Made by a program: the position numbers and the translations under genes. Below the pieces are notes generated by a model. The model saw only the letters and a program-made list of their open reading frames with translations. It did not search any database and was not told where the DNA came from. 64,000 nt of DNA from Sphingomonas sp. 67-36 (GTDB taxonomy: Bacteria > Pseudomonadota > Alphaproteobacteria > Sphingomonadales > Sphingomonadaceae). Location: assembly GCA_001897375.1 (NCBI GenBank), contig MKSU01000014.1:59745-123744 (forward strand). The letters are read 5' to 3'. This document shows, piece after piece, positions 33,881-42,490 of the stretch (position 1 is the first letter of the stretch; each line of letters opens with the position of its first letter).

Positions 33881-35397
33881 CGCTCGCGATCGCCCGACCT
33901 GTCGCGATGCCGGCGGCGGCGCGGGAATGGCGGCGCTCCCTCGTCGTGCTGGCGCTGGTCGCGGCGCTGATCCTCACGGCCTTCCACGCAGACCTGTTCC
34001 ATCTCGTCTCGATCTGGTGGACCAGCACCACTTTCGGCCACTGCCTGTTCATCCCGCCGGTGATCGCATGGCTGGTGTGGACCCGACGGCGCGAACTGGC
34101 CGCGCTGGAACCGGTGGCTTGGTGGCCGGGCCTCGCGATCGTCGCGGCGGGCGGCTTGGGCTGGCTGCTCGGCGATGCGGGGGGCGTGGCGTTCGCGCGG
34201 CAGCTCGGGCTGGTGATGATGCTCCAGGGCGCGGTGGTGACCTTGCTCGGCGCGAATGTCGCGCGCGGGCTGCTGTTCCCGCTCTGCTACGCCGTATTCC
34301 TCGTCCCGTTCGGCGAGATGCTGGAGCCGCCGTTGCAGCGCGTGACGGTGGCGATCACCCTGCCGCTACTCCACCTGTGCGGCGTGCCGGCCGAGGTGGA
34401 CGGCGTGCTGATCCACGCCGGCCGTTATTATTTCGAGGTGGCGGAGGCGTGTTCCGGCGCGAAGTTCGTCATCGCCATGCTGGCCTATGGTGTGCTGGTC
34501 GCCAACGTCTGTTTTACCTCATGGCGGCGGCGCGCGGTCTTCCTCGCTGTCAGCATCGTCGTGCCGGTGATCGCCAACGGCATCCGCGCTTTCGGGACGA
34601 TCTACGCCGCGCATCTCACCTCGGTCGAGGCGGCGACCGGGTTCGACCATATCGTATATGGCTGGCTGTTCTTCGGCCTCGTCATGGCGCTGGTGATGGC
34701 GATCGGCTGGCGCTGGTTCGATCGCGCGCCGGACGATCCGGCGTTCGATCCGGCGACGCTGGCGCGGCCCGTTCGCCACCGCATCGCGCTCCTCCCCGCG
34801 GCGGCGCTGGTGCTGGCGACCGCGGGATTGTTCGCCGGGTGGAGCGCCGCGATCGCCGCGCGCGCCGCCACGCTGCCCGATCGGATCGCGCTGCCGGAGG
34901 TGCCGGGCTGGCGGCGCGCGCCGCTCAGCCGAAGCGCGCCGTGGCAACCCTATTACCCCGGCGCCGACCATTATCTGTTCGGCCGCTACATGGATGCGGA
35001 CGGCACGGCGGTGGACATGACCGTCGCCGTCTTCGCCAGCCAGCGCGAGGGGAAGAAGCTCGCCGCCTTTGGCACCGGCGCGCTGCGCGAGAACGACATC
35101 TGGGTGCGCGTCGCCGACGAGCCGGGCATCGCCGGCGGCAGCGCGATGCGCATCACCGCGCCGGGGCCGGTGGAGCGGATCGTGGCGTCATGGTATCGCG
35201 CCGGCGGAATCGTCACCGGGGAAGATGCAATCGTGAAGCTCGCCACGCTCAGGGCCCGGATGCTGGGCGGCGATCAGGCGGCGGTGGCGATCCATCTTTC
35301 GGCGGAAGGGCCGCGCGCGCGTGCCGCGATCGAGCGCTTCCTCGCCGCGCTGGGGCCGATCGACGGCGTGGCGGATCGCGCGACGGCGACGCGCTGA
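33877..35397 (+). CDS. xrtA: Exosortase A fused to EpsI domain
   Basis: A 506-residue polytopic membrane protein. Residues ~20-285 are the exosortase: about eight transmembrane helices with Cys192 in EACSGAKF, Arg237 in IANGIRAFG and His258 in FDHIVYGW, the three residues expected for cysteine-protease-like sorting. Residues ~300-490 form a periplasmic EpsI (DUF3485) domain after another membrane helix (GWRRAPLSRSAPWQPYYPGADHY). Exosortases cut the C-terminal PEP-CTERM tag of exported proteins and are thought to attach them to the surface. The EpsI fusion ties sorting to polysaccharide production. Start and stop overlap both neighbours. Confidence 0.95.
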   Translation: MTLAIARPVAMPAAAREWRRSLVVLALVAALILTAFHADLFHLVSIWWTSTTFGHCLFIPPVIAWLVWTRRRELAALEPVAWWPGLAIVAAGGLGWLLGDAGGVAFARQLGLVMMLQGAVVTLLGANVARGLLFPLCYAVFLVPFGEMLEPPLQRVTVAITLPLLHLCGVPAEVDGVLIHAGRYYFEVAEACSGAKFVIAMLAYGVLVANVCFTSWRRRAVFLAVSIVVPVIANGIRAFGTIYAAHLTSVEAATGFDHIVYGWLFFGLVMALVMAIGWRWFDRAPDDPAFDPATLARPVRHRIALLPAAALVLATAGLFAGWSAAIAARAATLPDRIALPEVPGWRRAPLSRSAPWQPYYPGADHYLFGRYMDADGTAVDMTVAVFASQREGKKLAAFGTGALRENDIWVRVADEPGIAGGSAMRITAPGPVERIVASWYRAGGIVTGEDAIVKLATLRARMLGGDQAAVAIHLSAEGPRARAAIERFLAALGPIDGVADRATATR

Positions 35398-37289
35398 TGT
35401 GCGGGATCGCCGGGCTTTACTATCCGGGCACGCCCAAGCCGGTCGATCCGGCGCGGGTGCGCGTGATGGCCGACGCGATGGCGCATCGCGGGCCGGACGG
35501 CGCGGGCGTGTGGACCGCGCCGGGCGTCGGGCTGGGGCATCGCAGGCTCTCGATCATCGACGTGGAAGGCTCGCCGCAGCCGATGGCGAGCGCGGACGGC
35601 GCGCTGGCCATCGTCTTCAACGGCGAGATCTATAATTACCGCGAGTTGCGCCGGGAGCTTGCCGCACGCGGCTGGGCGTTCCGCAGCGACGGCGATACCG
35701 AGGTGCTGCTCGCCGGTTGGGCGGCGTGGGGACCGGCGCTGCTCGACCGGCTGGTCGGCATGTTCGCCTTCGCGATCCACGACGCACGGGCCAACACGCT
35801 GTTCCTCGCGCGCGATCGGCTGGGGGTGAAGCCGCTTTACCATGTCGAGCTGGCCGATGGCGCGCTCGCCTTCGCCTCCGAGCTGAAGGGGCTGCTCGCC
35901 CATCCGCTGCTGCGCCGGGTGCCGGACGTGCGCGCGGTCGAGGATTATCTGGCGTTCGGCTATGTCCCCGACGACGCCTGTATCGTCTCCGGGGTGAGGA
36001 AGCTGCCGGCGGGCCATTTCATGCTGGTCGAGCGCGGCAAGCCGGTGCCCGCGCCGCGCCGCTGGTGGGACATCTCCTTCGCCGACCGCGCCGGCGGCAG
36101 CCTCGCCGCGCTGGAGGAGGAGTTGCTCGCCCACATGCGCGAAGGCGTCCGCTCGCGCATGGTGGCGGACGTGCCGCTGGGGGCGTTCCTGTCGGGCGGG
36201 GTGGACAGTTCCTCGGTCGTCGCGCTGATGGCGGAAGCGTCGCCGCAGGCGGTGAAGACCTGCACGATCGGCTTCGACGTGGCCGATTTCGACGAGCGCG
36301 CTCATGCCGCCGCCGTCGCCACGCGCTTCGCGACCGATCATCGCGAGCGGGTGGTGGACGCGAGCGACTTCCGCCTGATCGACACGCTGACCCATGCCTT
36401 CGACGAGCCGTTCGCGGACGCCTCCGCGCTAGCCACCTGGCAGGTCTGCGCGCTGGCGCGGGAGCAGGTGACGGTCGCGCTGTCGGGCGACGGGGCGGAC
36501 GAGGCGCTGGCCGGTTATCGCCGCTACCGCTTCCATGCAGCCGAGGAGCGCGTGCGCGGGCTGCTCCCTGCCGGGCTGCGCGCCGGCCTGTTTGGGACGC
36601 TGGGGCGCTTCTACCCCAAGGCAGACTGGGCGCCCCGGCCGCTGCGCGCGCGGACCACCCTGCTCGAACTCGCGGCCGACGGCGGCGATGCCTATGCCCG
36701 CGCGGTGGGGGTGACGACGCCCGATCTGCGCCGCGCCTTGTTCACCGACGCCGCGCGGCGCGCGCTCGGCGGGCATCGCGCCGAGGATCGCTATGTCGTG
36801 GCGATGCGCGATGCGCCGGCGCGCGACGGACTCGACCGGGCGCAATATGCCGACATGAAGATCTGGCTCCCCGGCGACATCCTCACCAAGAGCGACCGCA
36901 CCAGCATGGCGGTGAGCCTTGAGGTGCGCGAGCCGCTGCTCGATCACCGGCTGGTGGAATTCGCCGCGCGGCTGCCCGCGTCGATGCGGCTCAGGCACGG
37001 CGAGGGCAAGTGGCTGATGAAGAAAGCGATGGAGCGCTATCTGCCGCGCGACATCCTCTACCGGCCGAAGATGGGCTTCGTCACGCCGGTTGGCGCATGG
37101 TTTCGCGGACCGCTGGCGGATCGCGCGGCGGCGCTGGCGAAGTCGCGGATGCTCGCGGATACCGGGTGGTTCGATCTCGATCGGTTGGCGCGGATCGCGG
37201 CGGCGCATCGCGCGGGCCGGGAAGAGCACGGGCGGACGTTGTGGCAATTCGTGATGCTGGAACGGAGCCTGGCGCGGGTGTTCGCGTAG
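35397..37289 (+). CDS. XrtA-associated amidotransferase (asparagine synthase-like)
   Basis: A 630-residue class II glutamine amidotransferase. Nucleophile Cys2 in MCGIAGLYYPG, then HRGPDGAG, LGHRRLSIID and FNGEIYNYRELR in the glutaminase domain. The synthetase domain has the PP-loop LGAFLSGGVDSSSVVALM and ALSGDGADEALAGYRRY. Exosortase loci carry such a paralogue of AsnB. It probably amidates an acidic sugar or amino-acid group of the polymer rather than making asparagine (inference). It is the last gene of the rightward XrtA operon. Confidence 0.93.
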   Translation: MCGIAGLYYPGTPKPVDPARVRVMADAMAHRGPDGAGVWTAPGVGLGHRRLSIIDVEGSPQPMASADGALAIVFNGEIYNYRELRRELAARGWAFRSDGDTEVLLAGWAAWGPALLDRLVGMFAFAIHDARANTLFLARDRLGVKPLYHVELADGALAFASELKGLLAHPLLRRVPDVRAVEDYLAFGYVPDDACIVSGVRKLPAGHFMLVERGKPVPAPRRWWDISFADRAGGSLAALEEELLAHMREGVRSRMVADVPLGAFLSGGVDSSSVVALMAEASPQAVKTCTIGFDVADFDERAHAAAVATRFATDHRERVVDASDFRLIDTLTHAFDEPFADASALATWQVCALAREQVTVALSGDGADEALAGYRRYRFHAAEERVRGLLPAGLRAGLFGTLGRFYPKADWAPRPLRARTTLLELAADGGDAYARAVGVTTPDLRRALFTDAARRALGGHRAEDRYVVAMRDAPARDGLDRAQYADMKIWLPGDILTKSDRTSMAVSLEVREPLLDHRLVEFAARLPASMRLRHGEGKWLMKKAMERYLPRDILYRPKMGFVTPVGAWFRGPLADRAAALAKSRMLADTGWFDLDRLARIAAAHRAGREEHGRTLWQFVMLERSLARVFA

Positions 37290-37303
37290 AAGGGGAGGCC
37301 GGC

Positions 37304-37394
37304 CGTCATGGGAGTGAATCCCATGACGTCGGACGCGGCCGTGGCCGCGCCGGCCGGCCCTTCGCGGTCTCGCGGCCAGCTTGCGCTGGCCGCG
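37304..37394. repeat. Cluster of three palindromes between convergent genes
   Basis: Three back-to-back dyads fill the gap between the amidotransferase and the deoxyhypusine synthase-like gene. CGTCATGGGA/TCCCATGACG (37304-37313 and 37319-37328) has a five-base loop. CGCGGCC-GT-GGCCGCG covers 37334-37349. CGCGGCCAGC/GCTGGCCGCG (37371-37380 and 37385-37394) has a four-base loop. All arms are perfect. There is no T-tract, so factor-independent termination is uncertain, but the site between converging genes suits a two-way terminator or a palindromic repeat. Confidence 0.75.
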
Positions 37395-37400
37395 TGCCGC

Positions 37401-38480
37401 TCAGGCGAACAGCTTCGCCCAGCGGCGCTCGGGCCGGTCCTTCCACAGGCCGCGATGATAGGCGTCGGACGCCAGCAGCGGCATGACCGAGCCGGCCTCG
37501 GCGAACACCATCTGCTCGATGCCGGTGTTGACCTTGCCCCAGCTCGCCGCCTCCTGAAGCGTGGACGAGGAGCAGGCGCCGTCGCGCACGTCGGCGACGG
37601 TGATCTGCACGGCATATTTATGCACCTCGACATCCTCGTGGCCGAGAATCTCGGCGCAGACCACCGTGTCCTGGATGAAGTTCTTCGGCACGCCGCCGCC
37701 GATCATCAGCAGGCCGGTGGTGCCGGCCTGGATCTTGATCTCGGTCAGTTCGCGGAAATCGGCCACCGCGTCGATCATCAGATAGGGCTTGCCGGCCTTC
37801 ATCTGGTCGACCTGATGCTTCACCAGCCCGAAGCCGGCCGAGGAATCGACGAACGCCGGGCAGAAGATCGGCACATCATGCTCATAGGCGAGCTTGACGA
37901 GGCTGTTCTCCTTCTTGCCGTGCTCCGAAAGATAGCGGCCCATCTCGCGGATGAAGGCGCGGCTGGAATAGGCGCGCGGCTCCAGCTCGTTGGCGATCTT
38001 GTTGATCGTGAAGTCGCAGTCCTGAAGCTGCTCCTCGTCGATATAGGTGTCGTAGATGCGGTCGATGTAGAGCGAGCGCAGCGTGTCGTCGTCGGGGATT
38101 TCCTGCGCCTGATAGTGCTTGTGGCCCAGCCCCTCGAAGAAATCCATGTCGACGATCGTCGCGCCGGTGGCGACCACCACGTCGACCATCTTGTTGCGGA
38201 TCAGCTCCGCATAAAGGTCCATGCAGCCGCCCGCCGAGGTGGAACCGGCGATCACCAGGCACACCGTGCAATCCTTGTCGGCGAGCATCTGGTTGTAGAT
38301 ATTCGTCGCGCGACCGAGGTCGCGGCTGGTGAAGCTCATGTCGGACATCGCATCGACGATCGGGCGCGCGTCGAAGCTCCTGATGTCGATATGCTTCACC
38401 TGCTTCGAGAGCAGTTCGGCCTTGCGGTTGTCGTTGATCGGCGCGTTGGCCGCGGCGGTCTTGTTGAGCGTGTCGGTCAT
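37401..38480 (-). CDS. Deoxyhypusine synthase family protein (polyamine synthase)
   Basis: A 359-residue protein of the deoxyhypusine synthase fold. Marks include VIAGSTSAGGCMDLYAELIR, VVATGATIVDMDFFEGLGH, PIFCPAFVDSSAGFGL and LLMIGGGVPKNFIQDT. The enamine-forming lysine is in SSTLQEAASWGKVNTG. Bacteria have no eIF5A, so the enzyme most likely transfers an aminobutyl group from one polyamine to another. The neighbouring ornithine-type decarboxylase would supply putrescine. Homospermidine is the marker polyamine of Sphingomonas proper, so homospermidine synthase is a reasonable guess. ATG 38480 was chosen over a start five codons upstream. Confidence 0.88.
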   Translation of the reverse strand: MTDTLNKTAAANAPINDNRKAELLSKQVKHIDIRSFDARPIVDAMSDMSFTSRDLGRATNIYNQMLADKDCTVCLVIAGSTSAGGCMDLYAELIRNKMVDVVVATGATIVDMDFFEGLGHKHYQAQEIPDDDTLRSLYIDRIYDTYIDEEQLQDCDFTINKIANELEPRAYSSRAFIREMGRYLSEHGKKENSLVKLAYEHDVPIFCPAFVDSSAGFGLVKHQVDQMKAGKPYLMIDAVADFRELTEIKIQAGTTGLLMIGGGVPKNFIQDTVVCAEILGHEDVEVHKYAVQITVADVRDGACSSSTLQEAASWGKVNTGIEQMVFAEAGSVMPLLASDAYHRGLWKDRPERRWAKLFA

Positions 38481-38587
38481 GGGAAACTCCCGCATACGAT
38501 GCCGTCGTCATTGAAGGGGACGCGGAAACCCCAAGGGCGACGGCGCGCGCGAAGCGCACCGTCGCCCGAAACCCTGTCTTGTGGACG

Positions 38588-39820
38588 TTACAGCGTTACG
38601 ACGTTGTTCGCGACCTTCGGCTCCACGACGGTGTAGAGCGAGACCATCGGCTCATCGAGCGCGACGATCGTCTCGTCCGAACCGAAGCCGTTGAACGCGG
38701 TGCGCATCGCCGCGCCATAGGCGCCGAGCATCCCGATCTCGATATAATCCCCGGCCTGCACGTCCGCCGGCAGCAGGAACGGCCCGACCATATGATCGAG
38801 GTCGTCGCAGGTGGGGCCGTAGAAGGAGAAGGGGTGGTCACGCACGGTGGATTCCGGTTCGCGCAGCAACGCGACCGGGAACCGCCAGCCGATATGCGCC
38901 GCATCGAACAGCGCGCCGTAAGCGCCGTCGTTGATATACAGCTCGTTGCCGCGCCGCTTCTCGACGCGCACCACCAGCGAGCTGTATTCGGCGCACAGCG
39001 CGCGGCCCGGCTCCGCCCACAGCTCGGCCGAATAGCTGACCGGCAGGCTTTCGAACGCGCGGTGGATCGTCTCGAAATAACGCTCCAGCGGCGGCGGCTC
39101 CATCCCCGGATAGGAGGACGGAAAGCCCCCGCCGACGTCGATCACGTCCACCGTCACCGCCGCATCGACGATCGCGTGGCGCACGCGCTCCATCGCCTCG
39201 GCATAGGCTTCCGGCGTCATCGCCTGGCTGCCGACATGGAAGCAGATGCCGAGCGCATCGGCGGCCTGGCGGGTCGCCATCAGCAGCGCCTTCGCCTCAT
39301 GCGCGGCGACGCCGAACTTGGACGCGAGGCTGAGCTTCGAATGCTCCGACGACACGCGCAGCCGCACGCAGAGCGTAAGATCGTCCGCGCCCTTCGTCGC
39401 GCGGGTGATCTTGTCCAGCTCCTCGAGGCTGTCGAGGCTGAACACGCGCACGCCATGCGTGAAATAGGCCTCGGCGATCGCCTCCTCGGCCTTCACCGGG
39501 TGCATGAAGCACAGGATGGCGCCGGGCACGGTGCGCGCGACCAGCCGCACCTCGGCGATCGAGGCGACGTCGAAATGCGTGATGCCGTTCTCGAACAGCG
39601 TCGCGATCAGTTCGGGGCTGGGATTCGCCTTCACCGCATACATCGAGCGGCCCGGAAACTTCTCCGAAAAGAAGCGGGCGGCCCGCGCGGCTGCGTGCGG
39701 ACGAACAAGCGTCACCGGCTGGACCGGCTTCTGCTTCGCAATGTCAATGGCTCCGCCGACAGAGGTGGCGGGAACAATCGAGGGGGCAGCTAGCCCCAGC
39801 GCGCTATGATGCTGGTGCAA
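38588..39820 (-). CDS. Type III PLP-dependent ornithine/lysine-type decarboxylase
   Basis: A 410-residue fold-type III decarboxylase from TTG 39820 (MHQHHSALGLAAPS) with GGAGG nine bases upstream. The PLP lysine is in SMYAVKANPSPELI; other marks are HFDVASIAEVRLVA, CFHVGSQAMTPEAY, VIDVGGGFPSSYPG, AEPGRALCAEYSSLVV and the partner-subunit cysteine motif YGPTCDDLDHM. This matches eukaryotic-type ornithine decarboxylases, which make putrescine. It lies 107 bases upstream of the deoxyhypusine synthase-like gene on the same strand, forming a polyamine unit. Ornithine versus lysine preference cannot be settled by eye. Confidence 0.9.
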   Translation of the reverse strand: MHQHHSALGLAAPSIVPATSVGGAIDIAKQKPVQPVTLVRPHAAARAARFFSEKFPGRSMYAVKANPSPELIATLFENGITHFDVASIAEVRLVARTVPGAILCFMHPVKAEEAIAEAYFTHGVRVFSLDSLEELDKITRATKGADDLTLCVRLRVSSEHSKLSLASKFGVAAHEAKALLMATRQAADALGICFHVGSQAMTPEAYAEAMERVRHAIVDAAVTVDVIDVGGGFPSSYPGMEPPPLERYFETIHRAFESLPVSYSAELWAEPGRALCAEYSSLVVRVEKRRGNELYINDGAYGALFDAAHIGWRFPVALLREPESTVRDHPFSFYGPTCDDLDHMVGPFLLPADVQAGDYIEIGMLGAYGAAMRTAFNGFGSDETIVALDEPMVSLYTVVEPKVANNVVTL

Positions 39821-39959
39821 CTCAAGGGACCTCCAATTGCCTTTCGGCGTCGAGCGAAAAAAGCTGCCTTGCGGTTGGAAGTCCCATGGGGCAGCGGATG
39901 GGCGAGTTAGGGTCGCCGGACCCGAATGTAAAGTGGATTCCAATGACGCAGGATCGATC

Positions 39960-40964
39960 GTGACAATTGTGCGACAGCCAACCCGCGCCGGCGTGCGCGA
40001 CGCCGCGGCGAAGGTAGCGGCGATCCTGCCGCCGACGCCGCTTTTCATCCATGAAATCAATCATGTGCCGATCGCCTTCAAGGCCGAGTCGCTGCAGCCG
40101 ATCGGGGCGTTCAAGATTCGCGGCGCATGGCATCGGCTGACCGCGCTGGATGGGGAGGCGCGCGCGCGCGGCGTGGTCGCTTTCTCCTCCGGCAATCATG
40201 CGCAGGGAATCGCCTGGGCGGCGAAGCGGCTGGGCATCGCCGCGACGATCGTGATGCCGGCCGACGCGCCGCGCGCCAAGCGCGAATCGACGCTGGCGCT
40301 GGGCGCGGAGGTGGTGGATTACGACCGCGCGACCGAAAGCCGCGAGGTGATCGCGGGGCGACTCGCCAGGGCGCGCGGCGCGACGCTGGTGCCGAGCTTC
40401 GACGATCCATGGGTGATCGAGGGGCAGGGCAGCGCCGCGATCGAGGCGGTGCGGCAGATGGAGGAGGCGGGCCTCGGTGCGCCTGCCCACGCGATCGTGC
40501 CGTGCGGCGGCGGGGGGCTCGCCGCCGGGATCGCGCTCGCGCTGCCCGATGCGCGGATCACGATCGTCGAGCCGGAGGGCTGGGACGACATGACGCGCAG
40601 CCTGGAGGCGAGCTGGATCGAACCGGTCGGTCCCAATCCGCCGCCGACCGCCTGCGACGCGCTCCAGACCAAGGAAGTTTCGCCGCTCACCTTCGAGGTG
40701 CTGGCGCGGCGCGATGCGAAGGGCGTGGCGGTCAGCGAGGAGGAAGTGGCGGCGGCGCAGCGCTGGGCGGCGGAATATCTGCGGCTCGTGGTGGAGCCGG
40801 GCGGCGCGGTGGCGCTCGCGGCGGTGCTGGCGGGCAAGGCGCCGGTGGAGGCCGGGATGCTGGTGATCCTGTCCGGCGGCAACGTAGATCTCGACGCTTA
40901 TGCGCGCGCGCTGGCGGGTGCGGGGGGGCTCACGTCGGCGGATGCTCGTTCAGAAGCGGTATGA
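39960..40964 (+). CDS. Threonine/serine ammonia-lyase (PLP)
   Basis: A 334-residue fold-type II PLP enzyme from GTG 39960 (MTIVRQPTRAGVRD), with GGA eight bases before it. The PLP lysine is in LQPIGAFKIRGAWHRL; SSGNHAQGIAWAAK binds the substrate and VPCGGGGLAAGIALAL holds the PLP phosphate. It lacks a C-terminal ACT domain, so it is the short catabolic/serine-racemase-like form and should not be feedback-inhibited by isoleucine. The reaction is threonine or serine to the 2-oxoacid plus ammonia. Its 3' end overlaps the convergent TlpA gene by 35 bases. Confidence 0.9.
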   Translation: MTIVRQPTRAGVRDAAAKVAAILPPTPLFIHEINHVPIAFKAESLQPIGAFKIRGAWHRLTALDGEARARGVVAFSSGNHAQGIAWAAKRLGIAATIVMPADAPRAKRESTLALGAEVVDYDRATESREVIAGRLARARGATLVPSFDDPWVIEGQGSAAIEAVRQMEEAGLGAPAHAIVPCGGGGLAAGIALALPDARITIVEPEGWDDMTRSLEASWIEPVGPNPPPTACDALQTKEVSPLTFEVLARRDAKGVAVSEEEVAAAQRWAAEYLRLVVEPGGAVALAAVLAGKAPVEAGMLVILSGGNVDLDAYARALAGAGGLTSADARSEAV

Positions 40965-41439
40965 GCACGGTGTTGAGCGTATCGAGGTCCAGCGCGCCGG
41001 CCTTGGCGTATCGCACCACGCCGGCGCGATCGATCACGTAATTGGTCGGCACGCCGCCCATCACCGCATATGGCCCCTTCACGCGGCGCACCGCCGGGAT
41101 GGCGAGCTTCTCGAACAGCGGCTTGAGCTTGTAGAGCGGCACCGAATCCTCGGTGGTCACCGCGAACACGCGCAGGCCGTGCTTCTGCGTGATCTCATAG
41201 AAAGCGTTCAGCGTCGGCAGTTCGGTGCGGCACGGCACGCACCATGTCGCCCAGAAATTGAGCACGACGACATTGCCGCGCAGTTCCGACAGCCTCACCT
41301 TGTCGCCGGCGAACAGCGTCAGCTCGAAATCGGGCGCCGGCTCGCCGATGCGCGGCGCCTTCTCCGCCAGCGCCAACGGGGCGGGCGTGGCGAGCGCCGC
41401 GCAGGCCAGCGCCAGCAATACCATTGACGCGCGGCGCAT
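40930..41439 (-). CDS. TlpA/ResA-type thioredoxin-fold protein
   Basis: A 169-residue exported redoxin. Start ATG 41439 (MRRASMVLLALACAALATPAPLALA) has GGGGAG seven bases upstream; 41445 adds two residues. The signal peptide is followed by the AhpC/TSA-Redoxin fold: APDFELTLFAGDKVRLSELRG, VVLNFWATWCVPCRTELP with the CVPC redox pair, and the cis-proline loop GGVPTNYVID. Such proteins reduce disulfides in the periplasm, for example in cytochrome c maturation. No cytochrome genes are near. Confidence 0.9.
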   Translation of the reverse strand: MRRASMVLLALACAALATPAPLALAEKAPRIGEPAPDFELTLFAGDKVRLSELRGNVVVLNFWATWCVPCRTELPTLNAFYEITQKHGLRVFAVTTEDSVPLYKLKPLFEKLAIPAVRRVKGPYAVMGGVPTNYVIDRAGVVRYAKAGALDLDTLNTVLIPLLNEHPPT

Positions 41440-41576
41440 CCTCATTCTCCCCCCGGTTCCCTTGCGCGAAGGAAGCCCTTTCGCCTCGTCGCGGTCAATA
41501 CCAATCCCCACTGGCGCCGCGCGGCCCCCCCGGCTAACAGGCGCAGGAACATCTTGGTTGCACTCAGGGGTAAGCG

Positions 41577-42485
41577 ATGACGCCGACGGTCAAGGCCATT
41601 CTCGACAAGTATGAATCCGATTCTCCCGCCACCAAGGCGAATCTCGCCCGCATCCTGATGCAGGGCAAGCTGGGCGGCACGGGCAAGCTGATCATCCTGC
41701 CGGTCGACCAGGGCTTCGAGCATGGCCCGGCGCGCAGCTTCGCGATCAACCCGCCGGCCTACGATCCGCATTACCATTACCAGCTCGCGATCGACGCGGG
41801 CCTCTCGGCCTATGCCGCGCCGCTCGGCATGCTGGAGGCGGGGGCGGAGACGTTCGCCGGCCAGATCCCGACGATCCTGAAGTGCAACAGCTCGAATAGC
41901 TGGGCGACCAGCGTCGATCAGGCGGTGACGGCGGGCGTGGACGACGCGCTGCGGCTGGGCTGCGCGGCGATCGGCTTCACCATCTATCCCGGCTCGGACC
42001 ATGTGTTCGAGCAGATGGAGGAAATCCGCGAGCTTTCGGCGCAGGCCAAGTCGGTCGGCATCGCCACCGTCATCTGGTCCTATCCGCGCGGCGGCAAGCT
42101 CTCCAAGGAGGGCGAGCTGGCGCTCGACGTCGGCGCCTATGCCGCGCACATGGCGGCGCTGCTCGGCGCGCACATCATCAAGGTGAAGCTGCCGACCGAC
42201 CATATCGAGCAGGCCGACGCGAAGAAGGCCTATGAGGGCGGCGATTGGTCGACCCAGGCCAAGCGCGTCGCGCATGTCGTGCAGTGCAGCTTCGCCGGGC
42301 GGCGCATCGTGGTGTTCTCCGGCGGCGCGGCGAAGGGCGCGGACGCCGTCTATCAGGACGCGCGCGACATCCGCGACGGCGGCGGCAACGGCTCGATCAT
42401 CGGCCGCAACACCTTCCAGCGCGAGCGCGGCGAGGCGCTGGCGATGCTCGACAGGCTCGTCCGCATCTACAAGGGCGAGGAATAA
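41577..42485 (+). CDS. Class I fructose-bisphosphate aldolase (FbaB/DhnA type)
   Basis: A 302-residue aldolase. It shows the DhnA-type marks ILPVDQGFEHGPARSF, KCNSSNSWATS, IGFTIYPGSDHVFEQMEE and the Schiff-base lysine region HIIKVKLPTDH, with FSGGAAKGADA and NGSIIGRNTFQRERGEAL binding phosphate. It splits fructose 1,6-bisphosphate in glycolysis, or the reverse in gluconeogenesis, without metal. It is five bases upstream of an O-methyltransferase gene. No other glycolytic gene is adjacent. Confidence 0.93.
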   Translation: MTPTVKAILDKYESDSPATKANLARILMQGKLGGTGKLIILPVDQGFEHGPARSFAINPPAYDPHYHYQLAIDAGLSAYAAPLGMLEAGAETFAGQIPTILKCNSSNSWATSVDQAVTAGVDDALRLGCAAIGFTIYPGSDHVFEQMEEIRELSAQAKSVGIATVIWSYPRGGKLSKEGELALDVGAYAAHMAALLGAHIIKVKLPTDHIEQADAKKAYEGGDWSTQAKRVAHVVQCSFAGRRIVVFSGGAAKGADAVYQDARDIRDGGGNGSIIGRNTFQRERGEALAMLDRLVRIYKGEE

Positions 42486-42490
42486 GCCCG

